DNA of 64,000 nucleotides, taken from positions 124,001 through 188,000 of the forward strand of contig JBCCUK010000001.1 of assembly GCA_039196965.1 (NCBI GenBank), read 5' to 3'. Source of the stretch: CALLCD01 sp039196965. GTDB taxonomy: Bacteria; Pseudomonadota; Alphaproteobacteria; Caulobacterales; Hyphomonadaceae. Below, one piece after another: positions 9,053-18,077 of the stretch. The first letter of the stretch is position 1. Each line of letters begins with the position of its first letter. The notes beneath the pieces were generated by a model. The model did no database searches and was not told the origin of the DNA. It saw only the letters and a program-made list of their open reading frames with translations. The translations under genes and the position numbers were made by a program.

Positions 9053-10465
9053 TCACTCGGCAGCCTGAAGCGTATCCTGAGCGGCAAGCCAGGCATTGAT
9101 GTCTTTCAGTGCCCGGAACGCCTGTGCCTGCTTTTTCAGGCGGCCTTTCTCTTTGCCGCGGAGTTTTTTGCCTTCCGGTTTCAGCATTGCCATCTCGTCG
9201 GGGTTTGCCGGCGGGAAGAGCCCAAAATTTACATTCATCGGCTGGAATGTCTTTCCGGCTTGTAGGTGCCCGCCCGTGATATGTCCGATCAATGCGCCAA
9301 GGGCTGTGGTAAGCGGTGGCGGCATGAGCGGCTTTGCCAACCGTTCAGCGGCTGCGAACCGGCCAGCCAGTAGACCCATGGCGGCGCTTTCGACATAGCC
9401 TTCGACCCCGGTCACCTGTCCGGCAAATCTTATCCGCGGCATCGATTTGAGGCGCAGCTGGTTGTCGAGGAGTTTTGGTGAGTTCAGGAAGGTGTTGCGA
9501 TGAATGCCGCCGAGCCGGGCAAAGGTCGCGTTCTCCAGCCCGGGAATCATCCGGAAAATGTCCGTTTGTGCCCGATATTTCAGCTTGGTCTGAAAGCCGA
9601 CCATATTCCAGAGCGTGCCAAGGGCATTATCCTGGCGCAGTTGTACGATGGCATGGGCTTTCACATCCGGGGCGATAGGATTGGTCAATCCTATGGGTTT
9701 CATAGGGCCGTATCGTAGCGTCTCCCGTCCGCGCTCCGCCATCACCTCAATCGGCAGGCACCCTTCGAAGTAGGGGGTGTTCTTTTCCCACTCCTTGAAT
9801 TCTGTTTTCTCGCCAGCAATCAAGGCGTCGATAAAGGCATTGTACTGGACCTCATCCATGGGGCAATTGATGTAGGCGGCCGTGTCGCCGCCCGGGCCGG
9901 GCTTGTCATAGCGCGACTGCCGCCAGGCGATATCCATGTTGATGGAATCGAAGTTCACGATCGGCGCTATCGCATCGAAGAAAGCGAGATCGTCCTCGCC
10001 GGTCTCAGTGCGGATGGCGTCAGCCAGCGCTTCGGAGGTCAAAGGGCCGGTGGCGATGATAACGCTGTCCCAGTCTTCCGGCGGCAGGCCAGTGATTTCT
10101 TCACGAACGACCGTAACAAGAGGATGGTTTTCGAGCGTGTCGGTAACGGCTTCGGAGAAGCCGACACGATCAACCGCGAGAGCGCTTCCGGCAGGAACCT
10201 GATGCTTGTCTGCGGTGTGGATGATCAGCCCGCCAGTTCGGCGCATTTCCTCATGGAGAACACCCACGGCATTTGTCTGGTGGTTATCTGAGCGGAAGGA
10301 ATTGGAGCAGACGAGCTCGGCGAGGCCATCAGTTTCATGAGCATCTGTGCCACGCACACCGCGCATTTCGTGGAGTACAACGGTCACACCAGCTTGGGCG
10401 AGCTGCCAGGCAGCCTCCGATCCGGCCATACCGCCGCCAACAACATGAACAGGCTTGTTTGTCAT
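9053..10465 (-). CDS. trmFO: TrmFO, folate-dependent tRNA (uracil-5-)-methyltransferase
   Basis: Flavoprotein that methylates U54 of tRNA using methylenetetrahydrofolate and FAD. It has 470 residues with an N-terminal FAD motif (HVVGGGMAGSEAAWQ), the segment LVCSNSFRSD and the conserved C-terminal GALIGHITGG region, all typical of TrmFO. The frame runs on to 10579, but the ATG at 10465 places the start just before the FAD-binding strand as in relatives. It is divergently transcribed from the membrane protein at 10545, so a shared promoter region lies between them. Confidence 0.93.
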   Translation of the reverse strand: MTNKPVHVVGGGMAGSEAAWQLAQAGVTVVLHEMRGVRGTDAHETDGLAELVCSNSFRSDNHQTNAVGVLHEEMRRTGGLIIHTADKHQVPAGSALAVDRVGFSEAVTDTLENHPLVTVVREEITGLPPEDWDSVIIATGPLTSEALADAIRTETGEDDLAFFDAIAPIVNFDSINMDIAWRQSRYDKPGPGGDTAAYINCPMDEVQYNAFIDALIAGEKTEFKEWEKNTPYFEGCLPIEVMAERGRETLRYGPMKPIGLTNPIAPDVKAHAIVQLRQDNALGTLWNMVGFQTKLKYRAQTDIFRMIPGLENATFARLGGIHRNTFLNSPKLLDNQLRLKSMPRIRFAGQVTGVEGYVESAAMGLLAGRFAAAERLAKPLMPPPLTTALGALIGHITGGHLQAGKTFQPMNVNFGLFPPANPDEMAMLKPEGKKLRGKEKGRLKKQAQAFRALKDINAWLAAQDTLQAAE

Positions 10466-10544
10466 AGGGTGTGAAGTGCTGCCGCTATGCTCTGCCGTCA
10501 AGGCATGATTGCCGAATAGCCTCTTGTGGAGTAGCTGGTGATCC

Positions 10545-11414
10545 ATGGTGGATGTGCGGCGGATCACAGTCAGGGACATTGTCGGGGACAGCTATGCATA
10601 TATGCGGGCCGCCGTGCTTCCGGCGCTTACAGGGTCAGTGCTCTACGCGGTGACATCATCGGGATCAGATCTCCTGAGGACACGAGAGCTTGCCGGACAA
10701 TACAGCATGGCGTTGAGCATCGTGATCCTTTTCATAATGGCGACGATCTGGCTGGCGCTGGCTCTCCGTCAGGGCCTTGGAAAACCGCGAAAAGGTGTTT
10801 TCGGTCTCTATTTTGGCTTTGATGAGATCCGCTTGGGTTCATCCATGTTGGGCTTTGCCAGCGTGATGGCGATTGTGCTTTTCCTTTTGGGTTTTGCGGT
10901 TTTTCTCCTGGTGATGATTGTTGCTGTCGCTGGTGCAGGGGCGCTGGGCGGGAATGATGTGGCCGAAGCAGAGCTCTTCACATCGCCTGATGCCTTCAAC
11001 GATTTTCTGGTCAGCGGCGGAGCCGGAACATTCGTTGCCATCGCGGGGGGCGGGATTATAGTCGCTGCGGCCTTTCTATTCGTCTGGCTTGTCATTCGGC
11101 TGTTGCCCTTCGCTGCGGGAACTATCGACCAGCGCCGGTTTATCGTGCTGCAAGCCGCAATCTGGACACGTTATCAGGACAGGGCGTTGCTCATGGGGGC
11201 CGTTCTTACCATTGGTGTCGGCATCGGTTTTGTCTGGCTCGCTCGCTATGGCATCTCACTTAGCCCACTGCCAGATCTTCCTGGGGCTCTTCTCAAGCAT
11301 GTTGTCAGCTGCTTCGGCGCGCTCTTGCTCATCGGCTTTATTTGCTCTGTGTACAAAAGACTTGTTGTTGAATTCGGTACAGAAGATGCTGCGGAGGTGA
11401 AACCGGGGGGATAA
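10545..11414 (+). CDS. Integral membrane protein, unknown function (paralogue 1)
   Basis: 289 residues with about six hydrophobic helices, including LSIVILFIMATIWLALAL and the long stretch MAIVLFLLGFAVFLLVMIVA. I do not recognise a named family. A cytoplasmic loop carries YFGFDEIRLG, which resembles TFGKDEINLL in the next gene, so the two look like diverged tandem duplicates. The downstream gene begins four bases after this stop, so the pair is an operon. Confidence 0.7.
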   Translation: MVDVRRITVRDIVGDSYAYMRAAVLPALTGSVLYAVTSSGSDLLRTRELAGQYSMALSIVILFIMATIWLALALRQGLGKPRKGVFGLYFGFDEIRLGSSMLGFASVMAIVLFLLGFAVFLLVMIVAVAGAGALGGNDVAEAELFTSPDAFNDFLVSGGAGTFVAIAGGGIIVAAAFLFVWLVIRLLPFAAGTIDQRRFIVLQAAIWTRYQDRALLMGAVLTIGVGIGFVWLARYGISLSPLPDLPGALLKHVVSCFGALLLIGFICSVYKRLVVEFGTEDAAEVKPGG

Positions 11415-11417
11415 TAG

Positions 11418-12278
11418 GTGGTCGAGTTCAACTTCAACAATGCGTTTATGCATTTTGCGCGCGCCAATGCACCGGAAGGTTTCTTCTGGAAGTATCTGTT
11501 GAGCTATGTTGGAATAAGTATCGCCTCAGGCCTGCTGACATCACTTCTCTATTCCAGTTCGAGCACGTTTTCCGGCGGATTTCTGGCTGGATTGGCTGGC
11601 ATCTACATATTTTCATTTGTAATTCTCGCGGTGTTCGAGGCGAGCTGGCAGCGCCGCTATGTCCGTGGCGAAGGCTTTCGTCTCACCTTCGGCAAGGACG
11701 AGATAAACCTCCTCGTGGTCTATCTCATCTGGTTCATTTTTGCGGCGGTCATGTATTTCGCCATCGCCATGTTGTTTGTTCTAATAGTCTCCGTAGTAAC
11801 GGAGGCGAGCCCTACAGCCGCAGGGATTATGATGTTTCTCTCCATGCTCGTGGGTGCGGGGCTTTGGATTTTTTGGGCAGTACGCCTATCGGCGGCAGGC
11901 GCTCTGACGATACGTGATCGACGAATACAATTCGGCGTATCATGGCACGTCACAAAAGGACGGTTCTGGGTGCTATTCGGATCTCAGCTTGTTATGTTTA
12001 TTGCGATTTTGGTTTTGACAATCGCGATATTCGGAACGTTTGGTTTGTTTGCCTTGTTTGATGTTTCAGACACCAGCGACCCGTCTCAATTTACACTTTT
12101 CAGTATGCTGACGAACAGCAGTAGCGTTTTCTCAGGTGTTCTGCTCTTTGTCTTGTCCATGCTAAGCTATATGGCGTTTGCTCTGTTTTTCATCATGTGG
12201 GGAGGCCCGGCCGCCCTTGCGGTCCGTACCGATCCGGAACGTGCAAGTATGGATGACCCTGCCGCCGCATTCCGGTAG
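11418..12278 (+). CDS. Integral membrane protein, unknown function (paralogue 2)
   Basis: 286 residues with about six transmembrane helices, starting at GTG 11418, four bases after the preceding stop. The loop FRLTFGKDEINLL corresponds to GLYFGFDEIRLG of its neighbour. Function is unknown. It converges on uvrA with seven bases between the stops, and no terminator hairpin is evident there. Confidence 0.7.
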   Translation: MVEFNFNNAFMHFARANAPEGFFWKYLLSYVGISIASGLLTSLLYSSSSTFSGGFLAGLAGIYIFSFVILAVFEASWQRRYVRGEGFRLTFGKDEINLLVVYLIWFIFAAVMYFAIAMLFVLIVSVVTEASPTAAGIMMFLSMLVGAGLWIFWAVRLSAAGALTIRDRRIQFGVSWHVTKGRFWVLFGSQLVMFIAILVLTIAIFGTFGLFALFDVSDTSDPSQFTLFSMLTNSSSVFSGVLLFVLSMLSYMAFALFFIMWGGPAALAVRTDPERASMDDPAAAFR

Positions 12279-12285
12279 CTAAACC

Positions 12286-15200
12286 TTAGCTCGCCGCCTT
12301 GGCCGTTTTGCGTCTCGGTTTGGCCCTGGACGCAGCAGCCGCTTTCGTTTTCGATTTGCTCGTTGGCGTTTTCGTCCTGGTGGTTTTTGGTTTTGCGGAT
12401 TTGGCCCCGGACGTCTTCTTGGTTTTCGACCGTTGACGCGCCTTACGTTCGTCTTGCCTGCGGAATGTTTCGGCAAGGTGCTTACCGGTCCAACTTGTCT
12501 TATGGACGGCGACATCTTCCGGGGTGCCAGCGACGACAATCTCGCCGCCGCCGTCGCCGCCTTCCGGGCCGAGGTCGAGGACCCAGTCGGCGGTCTTCAC
12601 CACATCCAGATTATGCTCGATGACAAGGACGGTATTCCCAGCATCAACGAGCTGGTGCAGCACATCGAGGAGCTTGCGGACATCATGGAAGTGAAGGCCG
12701 GTCGTCGGTTCATCGAGAATATAGAGCGTGCGGCCCGTGGCGCGCTTGGAGAGTTCCTTGGCGAGCTTTACGCGCTGGGCCTCGCCGCCGGAGAGGGTCG
12801 TTGCCTGCTGACCGACCTTGATGTAGGACAGGCCGACGCGGTTGAGCGTCTCCATCTTGGATTTGATGGCCGGGACTGCCGAGAAAAAGCCCTCGGCCTC
12901 TTCGACCGTCATATCGAGAACGTCGGCTATAGATTTGCCTTTGTAAAGGACTTCCAAGGTTTCCCGATTGTAGCGTTTGCCATCACACTGCTCGCAGGTG
13001 ACATAAACATCGGGCAGGAAGTGCATCTCGATCTTGATCACCCCATCGCCCTGGCAGGCCTCGCAGCGTCCGCCCTTCACATTGAAGGAAAAACGGCCGG
13101 GTTTGTATCCGCGGGTTTTTGATTCCGGTAATCCGGCGAACCAGTCCCGGATGGGGCCGAAAGCTCCGGTATATGTGGCTGGGTTTGAGCGCGGTGTGCG
13201 GCCGATAGGCGATTGGTCGATGTCGATGACCTTGTCGAGGTGCTGGAGCCCTTCCAGCGCTTCGTAAGGAGCGGGCGGCTTCGTTGCCTTGTTGAGGCGG
13301 CGGGCGAGCGCTTTGTAAAGCGTTTCAATGATAAGTGTAGACTTGCCGCCGCCCGAAACGCCGGTGACGCAGGTCATTACGCCGAGCGGGATAGTGGCGT
13401 CGACATTCTGGAGGTTGTTTCCGGTCGCGCCTTTGAGTGTGATTGATTTCGACTTTTTCCAGGGGCGGCGATTGCGCGGGATTTCGATTTCCTCTGCGCC
13501 GTTGAGGTAAGCAGCTGTGAGGCTGTTCTTGTCTTCTATCAGCTCGTCCGGCGTTCCTGCAGCGACGACCGTGCCACCATGGACACCAGCGGCAGGCCCC
13601 ATATCGATGACATGATCGGCGGTGAGGATTGCATCTTCATCATGCTCAACGACAATTACGGAATTGCCTAGGTCACGAAGCCGCTTCAATGTTTCAAGCA
13701 GGCGCTCATTGTCTCGCTGGTGAAGGCCGATGGAGGGCTCGTCGAGGACATAGAGCACGCCCGTGAGGCCAGAGCCGATCTGTGAGGCGAGGCGAATGCG
13801 CTGGCTCTCGCCGCCGGAAAGTGTCCCTGAGGATCGGCTCAAAGAGAGGTACTCGAGGCCAACATCGTTGAGGAACTTCAGCCGGTCATTGATTTCTTTC
13901 AGAATGCGAGAGGCAATCTCGTTCTTCTGCTTGTCGAGGTAGGTATGCACTTCAGAAAACCAGGCCCCGGCATCGCGGATGGAAAACTCGGCGCAGTCTG
14001 AAATGTCCTTACCTGCAATTTTGACTGCGAGTGCTTCCGGCTTCAGGCGCTTTCCTTCACAGGCCGGACAGGACTGGGACGATTGGTACTTGCCGATCTC
14101 TTCGCGCATCCAGGCCGAGTCTGTTTCCCGGAAACGACGCTCCAGATTCGGGATGACGCCTTCGAAAGTCTTCGTCACTTCATAGCGGCGCATGCCGTCA
14201 TCATAGACAAAGTCGACTTCATCTTCGCCCGTGCCGAAGAGGACCATCTCCTGAACCTTTTTTGGGAGCTTGTTCCAGGGCTTTTTCAGGTCGAAGCGAT
14301 AGTAGACCGAGAGCGCCTGTAAGGTCTGGGTCTGGTAGGGCGACGCGGATTTTGCCCAGGCGGAGATCGCGCCATCGAGCAAGGTCAGATCCCGGTCCGG
14401 CACAACGAGATCGGGATCGATTTTTAGCTGAGAGCCGAGGCCATCGCAGGTTGGGCAGGCCCCGAAAGGATTGTTGAATGAAAAGAGCCGCGGCTCGATC
14501 TCCGGAATTGTGAAACCGGAGACAGGGCAGGCAAAATTTGCGCTGTAGATGATGCGGCGGGGGTCGGTCTCGCCTTCTTCAAGCTTTTCAGATTTGTTGG
14601 AGGCAAACTCTGCCACGGCGATCCCATTGGCGAGCTGCAAGGCGGTTTCGAAGCTTTCGGCGAGGCGTTGCTCCATTCCATCGCGCACGACAACACGGTC
14701 CACGACAACGTCGATGTCGTGCTTGTACTTCTTGTCGAGGGTTGGCGGGCTTTCGAGATCGTAGAACTCGCCATTCACCTTGACCCTCTGAAAGCCATTC
14801 TTCAGCAGTTCGGCGAATTCGCGTTTGTACTCGCCTTTACGCCCTCGAACGATCGGGGCGAGGAGGTAAAGCCGGGTCTTCTCCGGCAAGCCCATCGTGC
14901 GGTCGACCATCTGGCTGACAGTCTGGCTTTCAATGGGTAAGCCCGTTGCGGGAGAGTAGGGCGTGCCGACGCGGGCCCATAACAGGCGCATATAATCGTA
15001 GATTTCTGTAACAGTGCCGACCGTTGAGCGCGGATTCCGGCTTGTCGTCTTCTGCTCTATGGAAATCGCTGGAGATAGGCCCTCAATCGATTCCACATCC
15101 GGTTTCTGCATCAATTCCAGAAACTGGCGCGCATAGGCCGACAGGCTCTCCACATAGCGGCGCTGACCTTCGGCATAGATAGTGTCGAAGGCGAGGGAAG

Positions 15201-15321
15201 ATTTGCCGGACCCCGACAGACCGGTCATCACCACCAGTTCACCGCGCGGGATGTCCACGTCGATGTTTTTCAGATTATGTTCCTTCGCGCCGCGCACGCG
15301 AATCGTCGTCAGTTCAGTCAT
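12286..15321 (-). CDS. uvrA: UvrABC excinuclease subunit A
   Basis: DNA-damage recognition ATPase of nucleotide excision repair. The 1011 residues contain two ABC ATPase modules: first Walker A GLSGSGKSS (34-42), second GVSGGGKST, with LSGGESQR and LSGGEAQR signatures. Zinc-binding cysteines occur in CPTCDGLG, CPACEGKR, CEACQGDG and CEQCDGKR. The last 50 or so residues form a lysine/threonine/alanine-rich, histone-H1-like tail that is longer than in the E. coli protein. An SOS box lies about 95 bases upstream of the ATG, so LexA control is likely. Confidence 0.96.
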   Translation of the reverse strand: MTELTTIRVRGAKEHNLKNIDVDIPRGELVVMTGLSGSGKSSLAFDTIYAEGQRRYVESLSAYARQFLELMQKPDVESIEGLSPAISIEQKTTSRNPRSTVGTVTEIYDYMRLLWARVGTPYSPATGLPIESQTVSQMVDRTMGLPEKTRLYLLAPIVRGRKGEYKREFAELLKNGFQRVKVNGEFYDLESPPTLDKKYKHDIDVVVDRVVVRDGMEQRLAESFETALQLANGIAVAEFASNKSEKLEEGETDPRRIIYSANFACPVSGFTIPEIEPRLFSFNNPFGACPTCDGLGSQLKIDPDLVVPDRDLTLLDGAISAWAKSASPYQTQTLQALSVYYRFDLKKPWNKLPKKVQEMVLFGTGEDEVDFVYDDGMRRYEVTKTFEGVIPNLERRFRETDSAWMREEIGKYQSSQSCPACEGKRLKPEALAVKIAGKDISDCAEFSIRDAGAWFSEVHTYLDKQKNEIASRILKEINDRLKFLNDVGLEYLSLSRSSGTLSGGESQRIRLASQIGSGLTGVLYVLDEPSIGLHQRDNERLLETLKRLRDLGNSVIVVEHDEDAILTADHVIDMGPAAGVHGGTVVAAGTPDELIEDKNSLTAAYLNGAEEIEIPRNRRPWKKSKSITLKGATGNNLQNVDATIPLGVMTCVTGVSGGGKSTLIIETLYKALARRLNKATKPPAPYEALEGLQHLDKVIDIDQSPIGRTPRSNPATYTGAFGPIRDWFAGLPESKTRGYKPGRFSFNVKGGRCEACQGDGVIKIEMHFLPDVYVTCEQCDGKRYNRETLEVLYKGKSIADVLDMTVEEAEGFFSAVPAIKSKMETLNRVGLSYIKVGQQATTLSGGEAQRVKLAKELSKRATGRTLYILDEPTTGLHFHDVRKLLDVLHQLVDAGNTVLVIEHNLDVVKTADWVLDLGPEGGDGGGEIVVAGTPEDVAVHKTSWTGKHLAETFRRQDERKARQRSKTKKTSGAKSAKPKTTRTKTPTSKSKTKAAAASRAKPRRKTAKAAS

Positions 15322-15414
15322 CCAAATTGTCGCCTTGCTGCCCGGATGGGCCTGCTATTCCAAGGTTGCAGTGTTCAAACGTTAATCTGTGACCTGAGTC
15401 CAGCTTGACGACCA

Positions 15415-15429
15415 GAACATAATGTGAAC
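15415..15429. promoter_or_regulatory. SOS (LexA) box, alphaproteobacterial type
   Basis: GAAC-N7-GAAC occupies 15415-15418 and 15426-15429; read on the minus strand it is GTTC-N7-GTTC. This direct repeat is the LexA operator described for alphaproteobacteria. It lies between divergent uvrA and ssb, both classical SOS genes, about 95 bases from the uvrA start and 153 from the ssb start. The proximity suggests uvrA is the main target, with ssb possibly coregulated. Confidence 0.8.
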
Positions 15430-15581
15430 ATAAAGCCTTGTCGACACAAATCGCAGCGGCTCAACGGTTGTCTGTGGAGAAGTTGACCGGTCGGGCCGAC
15501 AAATGGTTCCGGCGAGCGTATGCAGCTCTAGTGCAGTGTAGAGTTCGAATTGTGCCCGGAAGGTAAAGAAGGAGCGAAGCC

Positions 15582-16070
15582 ATGGCGGGATCAGTGAACA
15601 AAGTTATTCTGGTGGGCAATGTCGGCCAGGACCCGGAGGTGCGTCAGTTCCAGAATGGCGGGCAGGTTTGCAATTTGTCCCTTGCGACCTCGGAGAATTG
15701 GAAAGACAAGAACACTGGCGAGCGCCGCGAAAAGACCGAATGGCACCGTGTTGCCGTATTTAATGAGGGTCTGATCCGGGTGATCCAGTCCTATGTTAAG
15801 AAGGGGTCGAAGCTCTATATCGAAGGTCAGCTGGAGACTCGTAAATGGCAGGATCAGAATGGCCAGGACCGCTACACTACGGAGGTCGTGCTGCGGAATT
15901 ATAGCGGTCAGCTGACCATGCTCGACAGCCGGAACAGCGATGGCGGGCGTATGGGCGGCGGCTATAATCAGGACTCGGTTGCCTATGGCAATCAAGGCGG
16001 TGGTGCCCGGCAGATGGAAAGTCCCGCTCAGGATTTCAGCCAGGATCTCGACGACGAAATCCCCTTTTGA
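15582..16070 (+). CDS. ssb: Single-stranded DNA-binding protein
   Basis: 162 residues: an OB-fold domain (about 1-110, starting SVNKVILVGNVGQDPE), a glycine/glutamine-rich linker and the conserved acidic tip DLDDEIPF (155-162) that recruits repair and replication partners. A strong AAGGAG Shine-Dalgarno precedes the ATG. It is transcribed away from uvrA across the SOS box region. Confidence 0.96.
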   Translation: MAGSVNKVILVGNVGQDPEVRQFQNGGQVCNLSLATSENWKDKNTGERREKTEWHRVAVFNEGLIRVIQSYVKKGSKLYIEGQLETRKWQDQNGQDRYTTEVVLRNYSGQLTMLDSRNSDGGRMGGGYNQDSVAYGNQGGGARQMESPAQDFSQDLDDEIPF

Positions 16071-16118
16071 CGATGGGAGCGGGCCCTGTTTTGGGCAGTT
16101 GATGCTTTGAAACTGCCT

Positions 16119-17171
16119 TTATGGTAGCAAAAGACAGGCATCCCCGTAGGAATAGAACCTGTAGCCTTCGCGAATGGCGTGGGCGTACGCAGACTGCATT
16201 GTATCCGTTCCCATCAGGGCGCTAACCAACATGAACAGACTCGATTTCGGCAGATGAAAGTTCGTGATCAGACCATCGGTGGCGTGGATTGGATCGCCCG
16301 GACGGAGAAAGATGTCGGTGGGGCCTTTCACGGCCTGAATGCCGTCACGGCCCCAAGCGCTTTCCAGGGTTCTCATTGATGTCGTTCCGACGGGAATAAT
16401 CCGGCCGCCTCGGGCGCGCTGGTCATTCAGCCGCCCGGCGGTTATCGTTGAGACTTCACGCCATTCTTCATGCAACGTCCCGGTCTTCCAGTGATTGTCC
16501 GTAAGCGGTGCAAAGGTTCCGAGCCCGACATTTAAGCGCACGGTTTCCCGCGGCTGTGACTGCGCTGCAAGCCGTTGCAAAAGCTCAGGCGTAAAATGAA
16601 GTCCCGCTGTGGGGGCGGCCACCGATGCGGCATCATCGCTCGCAAAGCGGGTTTGATAGTCGGTACGATCCTGTTTGTCTGCTGCGCGCCGCCGAGCGAT
16701 ATAGGGGGGAAGGGGCATACTGCCGTAGGCTTCGAGAGCCTCGCGCAATGACCGCCCACCGCTGTCAAAACTAATATCTACATAGCCGCCTTCATGTTTC
16801 GCCATGATCTCGGTTTCAAAGCCGTCGGCGATTATTAGACGGTCCCCCCGTCTCAGTCGCCGTCCAGGGCGGGCGAGTGCTCTCCAGTGATCCTCGTCAA
16901 TCGGTTCGACCAGATTTAAATCAACCTTGATATCATGGCCTATTTCGTCCCGGGCCGGACGAATGGCTTTTAACGCTGCGGGCAAGACACGCGTGTCATT
17001 AAAGACCAGCATATCAGCCGATAACAGAATATCCGGCAGATCACGGAACACCCGATCTTCCAGACGCCCGTCACCATGGACGACCAATAAGCGCGATGTA
17101 TCGCGGGGCTCAACTGGACGCAACGCAATCTGCGCTTCAGGCAGATCAAAATCGAAAGGTGTGAGATCCAA
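16119..17171 (-). CDS. queA: S-adenosylmethionine:tRNA ribosyltransferase-isomerase
   Basis: Makes epoxyqueuosine in tRNA by transferring the ribosyl part of SAM to 7-aminomethyl-7-deazaguanine. The 350 residues are normal, with FDFDLPEAQIALRP at the start and the conserved segments AAPTAGLHFT and VGTTSMRTLES. It lies 10 bases downstream of the cyclophilin gene, so it is the last gene of the gyrA-coaD-ppi-queA run. The tgt gene that often follows is not here. Confidence 0.95.
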   Translation of the reverse strand: MDLTPFDFDLPEAQIALRPVEPRDTSRLLVVHGDGRLEDRVFRDLPDILLSADMLVFNDTRVLPAALKAIRPARDEIGHDIKVDLNLVEPIDEDHWRALARPGRRLRRGDRLIIADGFETEIMAKHEGGYVDISFDSGGRSLREALEAYGSMPLPPYIARRRAADKQDRTDYQTRFASDDAASVAAPTAGLHFTPELLQRLAAQSQPRETVRLNVGLGTFAPLTDNHWKTGTLHEEWREVSTITAGRLNDQRARGGRIIPVGTTSMRTLESAWGRDGIQAVKGPTDIFLRPGDPIHATDGLITNFHLPKSSLFMLVSALMGTDTMQSAYAHAIREGYRFYSYGDACLLLP

Positions 17172-17180
17172 GGCGGACCG

Positions 17181-18077
17181 CTAGCCCTCTACAACCGTTG
17201 GCACTGGTGGGAGATCACAAACCTCAGCCTCGCTGGCACCTGCAAGATATTCCGTGAATTCAGGACCATCGGTCTTTTGAACCCATACACTTGGTCGTTC
17301 TTCCTTGGGCAAATCTGCCGCCATCTTCGCTGCCGTCAGAATATCCGGATTCTGAACAGGTTCCCCCGTTTTGAGACTATCGACGACGTCCTGTCCGCTG
17401 ACAATCCGTCCCCATGGGGAGTATTGCTTGTCTAAAAAATCGGATGTGTTTCGCATCAGGAAAAACTGATCACTACCGCTATTGATATCATTACCAAGGC
17501 GCGCTGTCGAAACGACGCCGGGGCAGTGAGGTACATAGCTTTCAACCCTTCCGTCACGCGATAACTCCGCAAGGAATTTCGACTGCGTTTTCATAGGAAG
17601 GCCCATATAATATCCATCAAGGGACTTGTTTTCGTTCCCGATCAGGTCCAGCGGCAGTTGATCCGGCACCCTGCGAAATGTGAATTCTGCCTCAATATTC
17701 GATAGCCCGCTTGGCCGGCCAAGATGAGCTTCAATATCTCCGCCCTGAGCCATAAAACCATCAATCACGCGATGGAAACTTGTGCCGTCATAATCTCCAG
17801 AGCGTACAATTGTCGTGAACTGAGTGACGTGCTTAGGTGCAATTTCGGGGAAGGTTTCTATCAGTACCCGGCCTTTTGTGGTCTCGAAGATGATCAGGCG
17901 CTCTGGATCTACCGCCCGCCAGTTCGTTGTATCTGTCTTGGCAAGTTCGAGGGCAACGACATCCGCATCAATAGCTGCATTGCTATCATCCTGAGCCAAA
18001 GCGGCCGAGTTCAAAGCCGAACTTGCCAGAATAAGGCCAAGCCCGAGGGCGAAACGTTTTATCTTGGATGTGATCAA
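17181..18077 (-). CDS. Periplasmic cyclophilin-type peptidylprolyl isomerase
   Basis: 298 residues with a signal peptide (FALGLGLILASSALNSAALAQ) and a cyclophilin domain containing YDGTSFHRVIDGFMAQGGDI. The domain is interrupted by insertions compared with minimal cyclophilins (for example the stretch with PVQNPD after VDSLKTGE). It assists prolyl isomerisation during folding in the periplasm. The start is a TTG whose second base begins the coaD stop codon (TTGA overlap). The signal peptide begins directly there, which supports this unusual start and implies translational coupling. Confidence 0.86.
   Translation of the reverse strand: MITSKIKRFALGLGLILASSALNSAALAQDDSNAAIDADVVALELAKTDTTNWRAVDPERLIIFETTKGRVLIETFPEIAPKHVTQFTTIVRSGDYDGTSFHRVIDGFMAQGGDIEAHLGRPSGLSNIEAEFTFRRVPDQLPLDLIGNENKSLDGYYMGLPMKTQSKFLAELSRDGRVESYVPHCPGVVSTARLGNDINSGSDQFFLMRNTSDFLDKQYSPWGRIVSGQDVVDSLKTGEPVQNPDILTAAKMAADLPKEERPSVWVQKTDGPEFTEYLAGASEAEVCDLPPVPTVVEG

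Noticed and set aside
8166..9068. 300-codon plus-strand frame across the helicase gene
   Set aside because: It is opposite the DEAD-box gene, whose motifs are all intact, and it reads as a shadow frame of high-GC coding sequence.
12433..13122. 229-codon frame opposite uvrA
   Set aside because: It mirrors conserved UvrA sequence and has no independent start signal.
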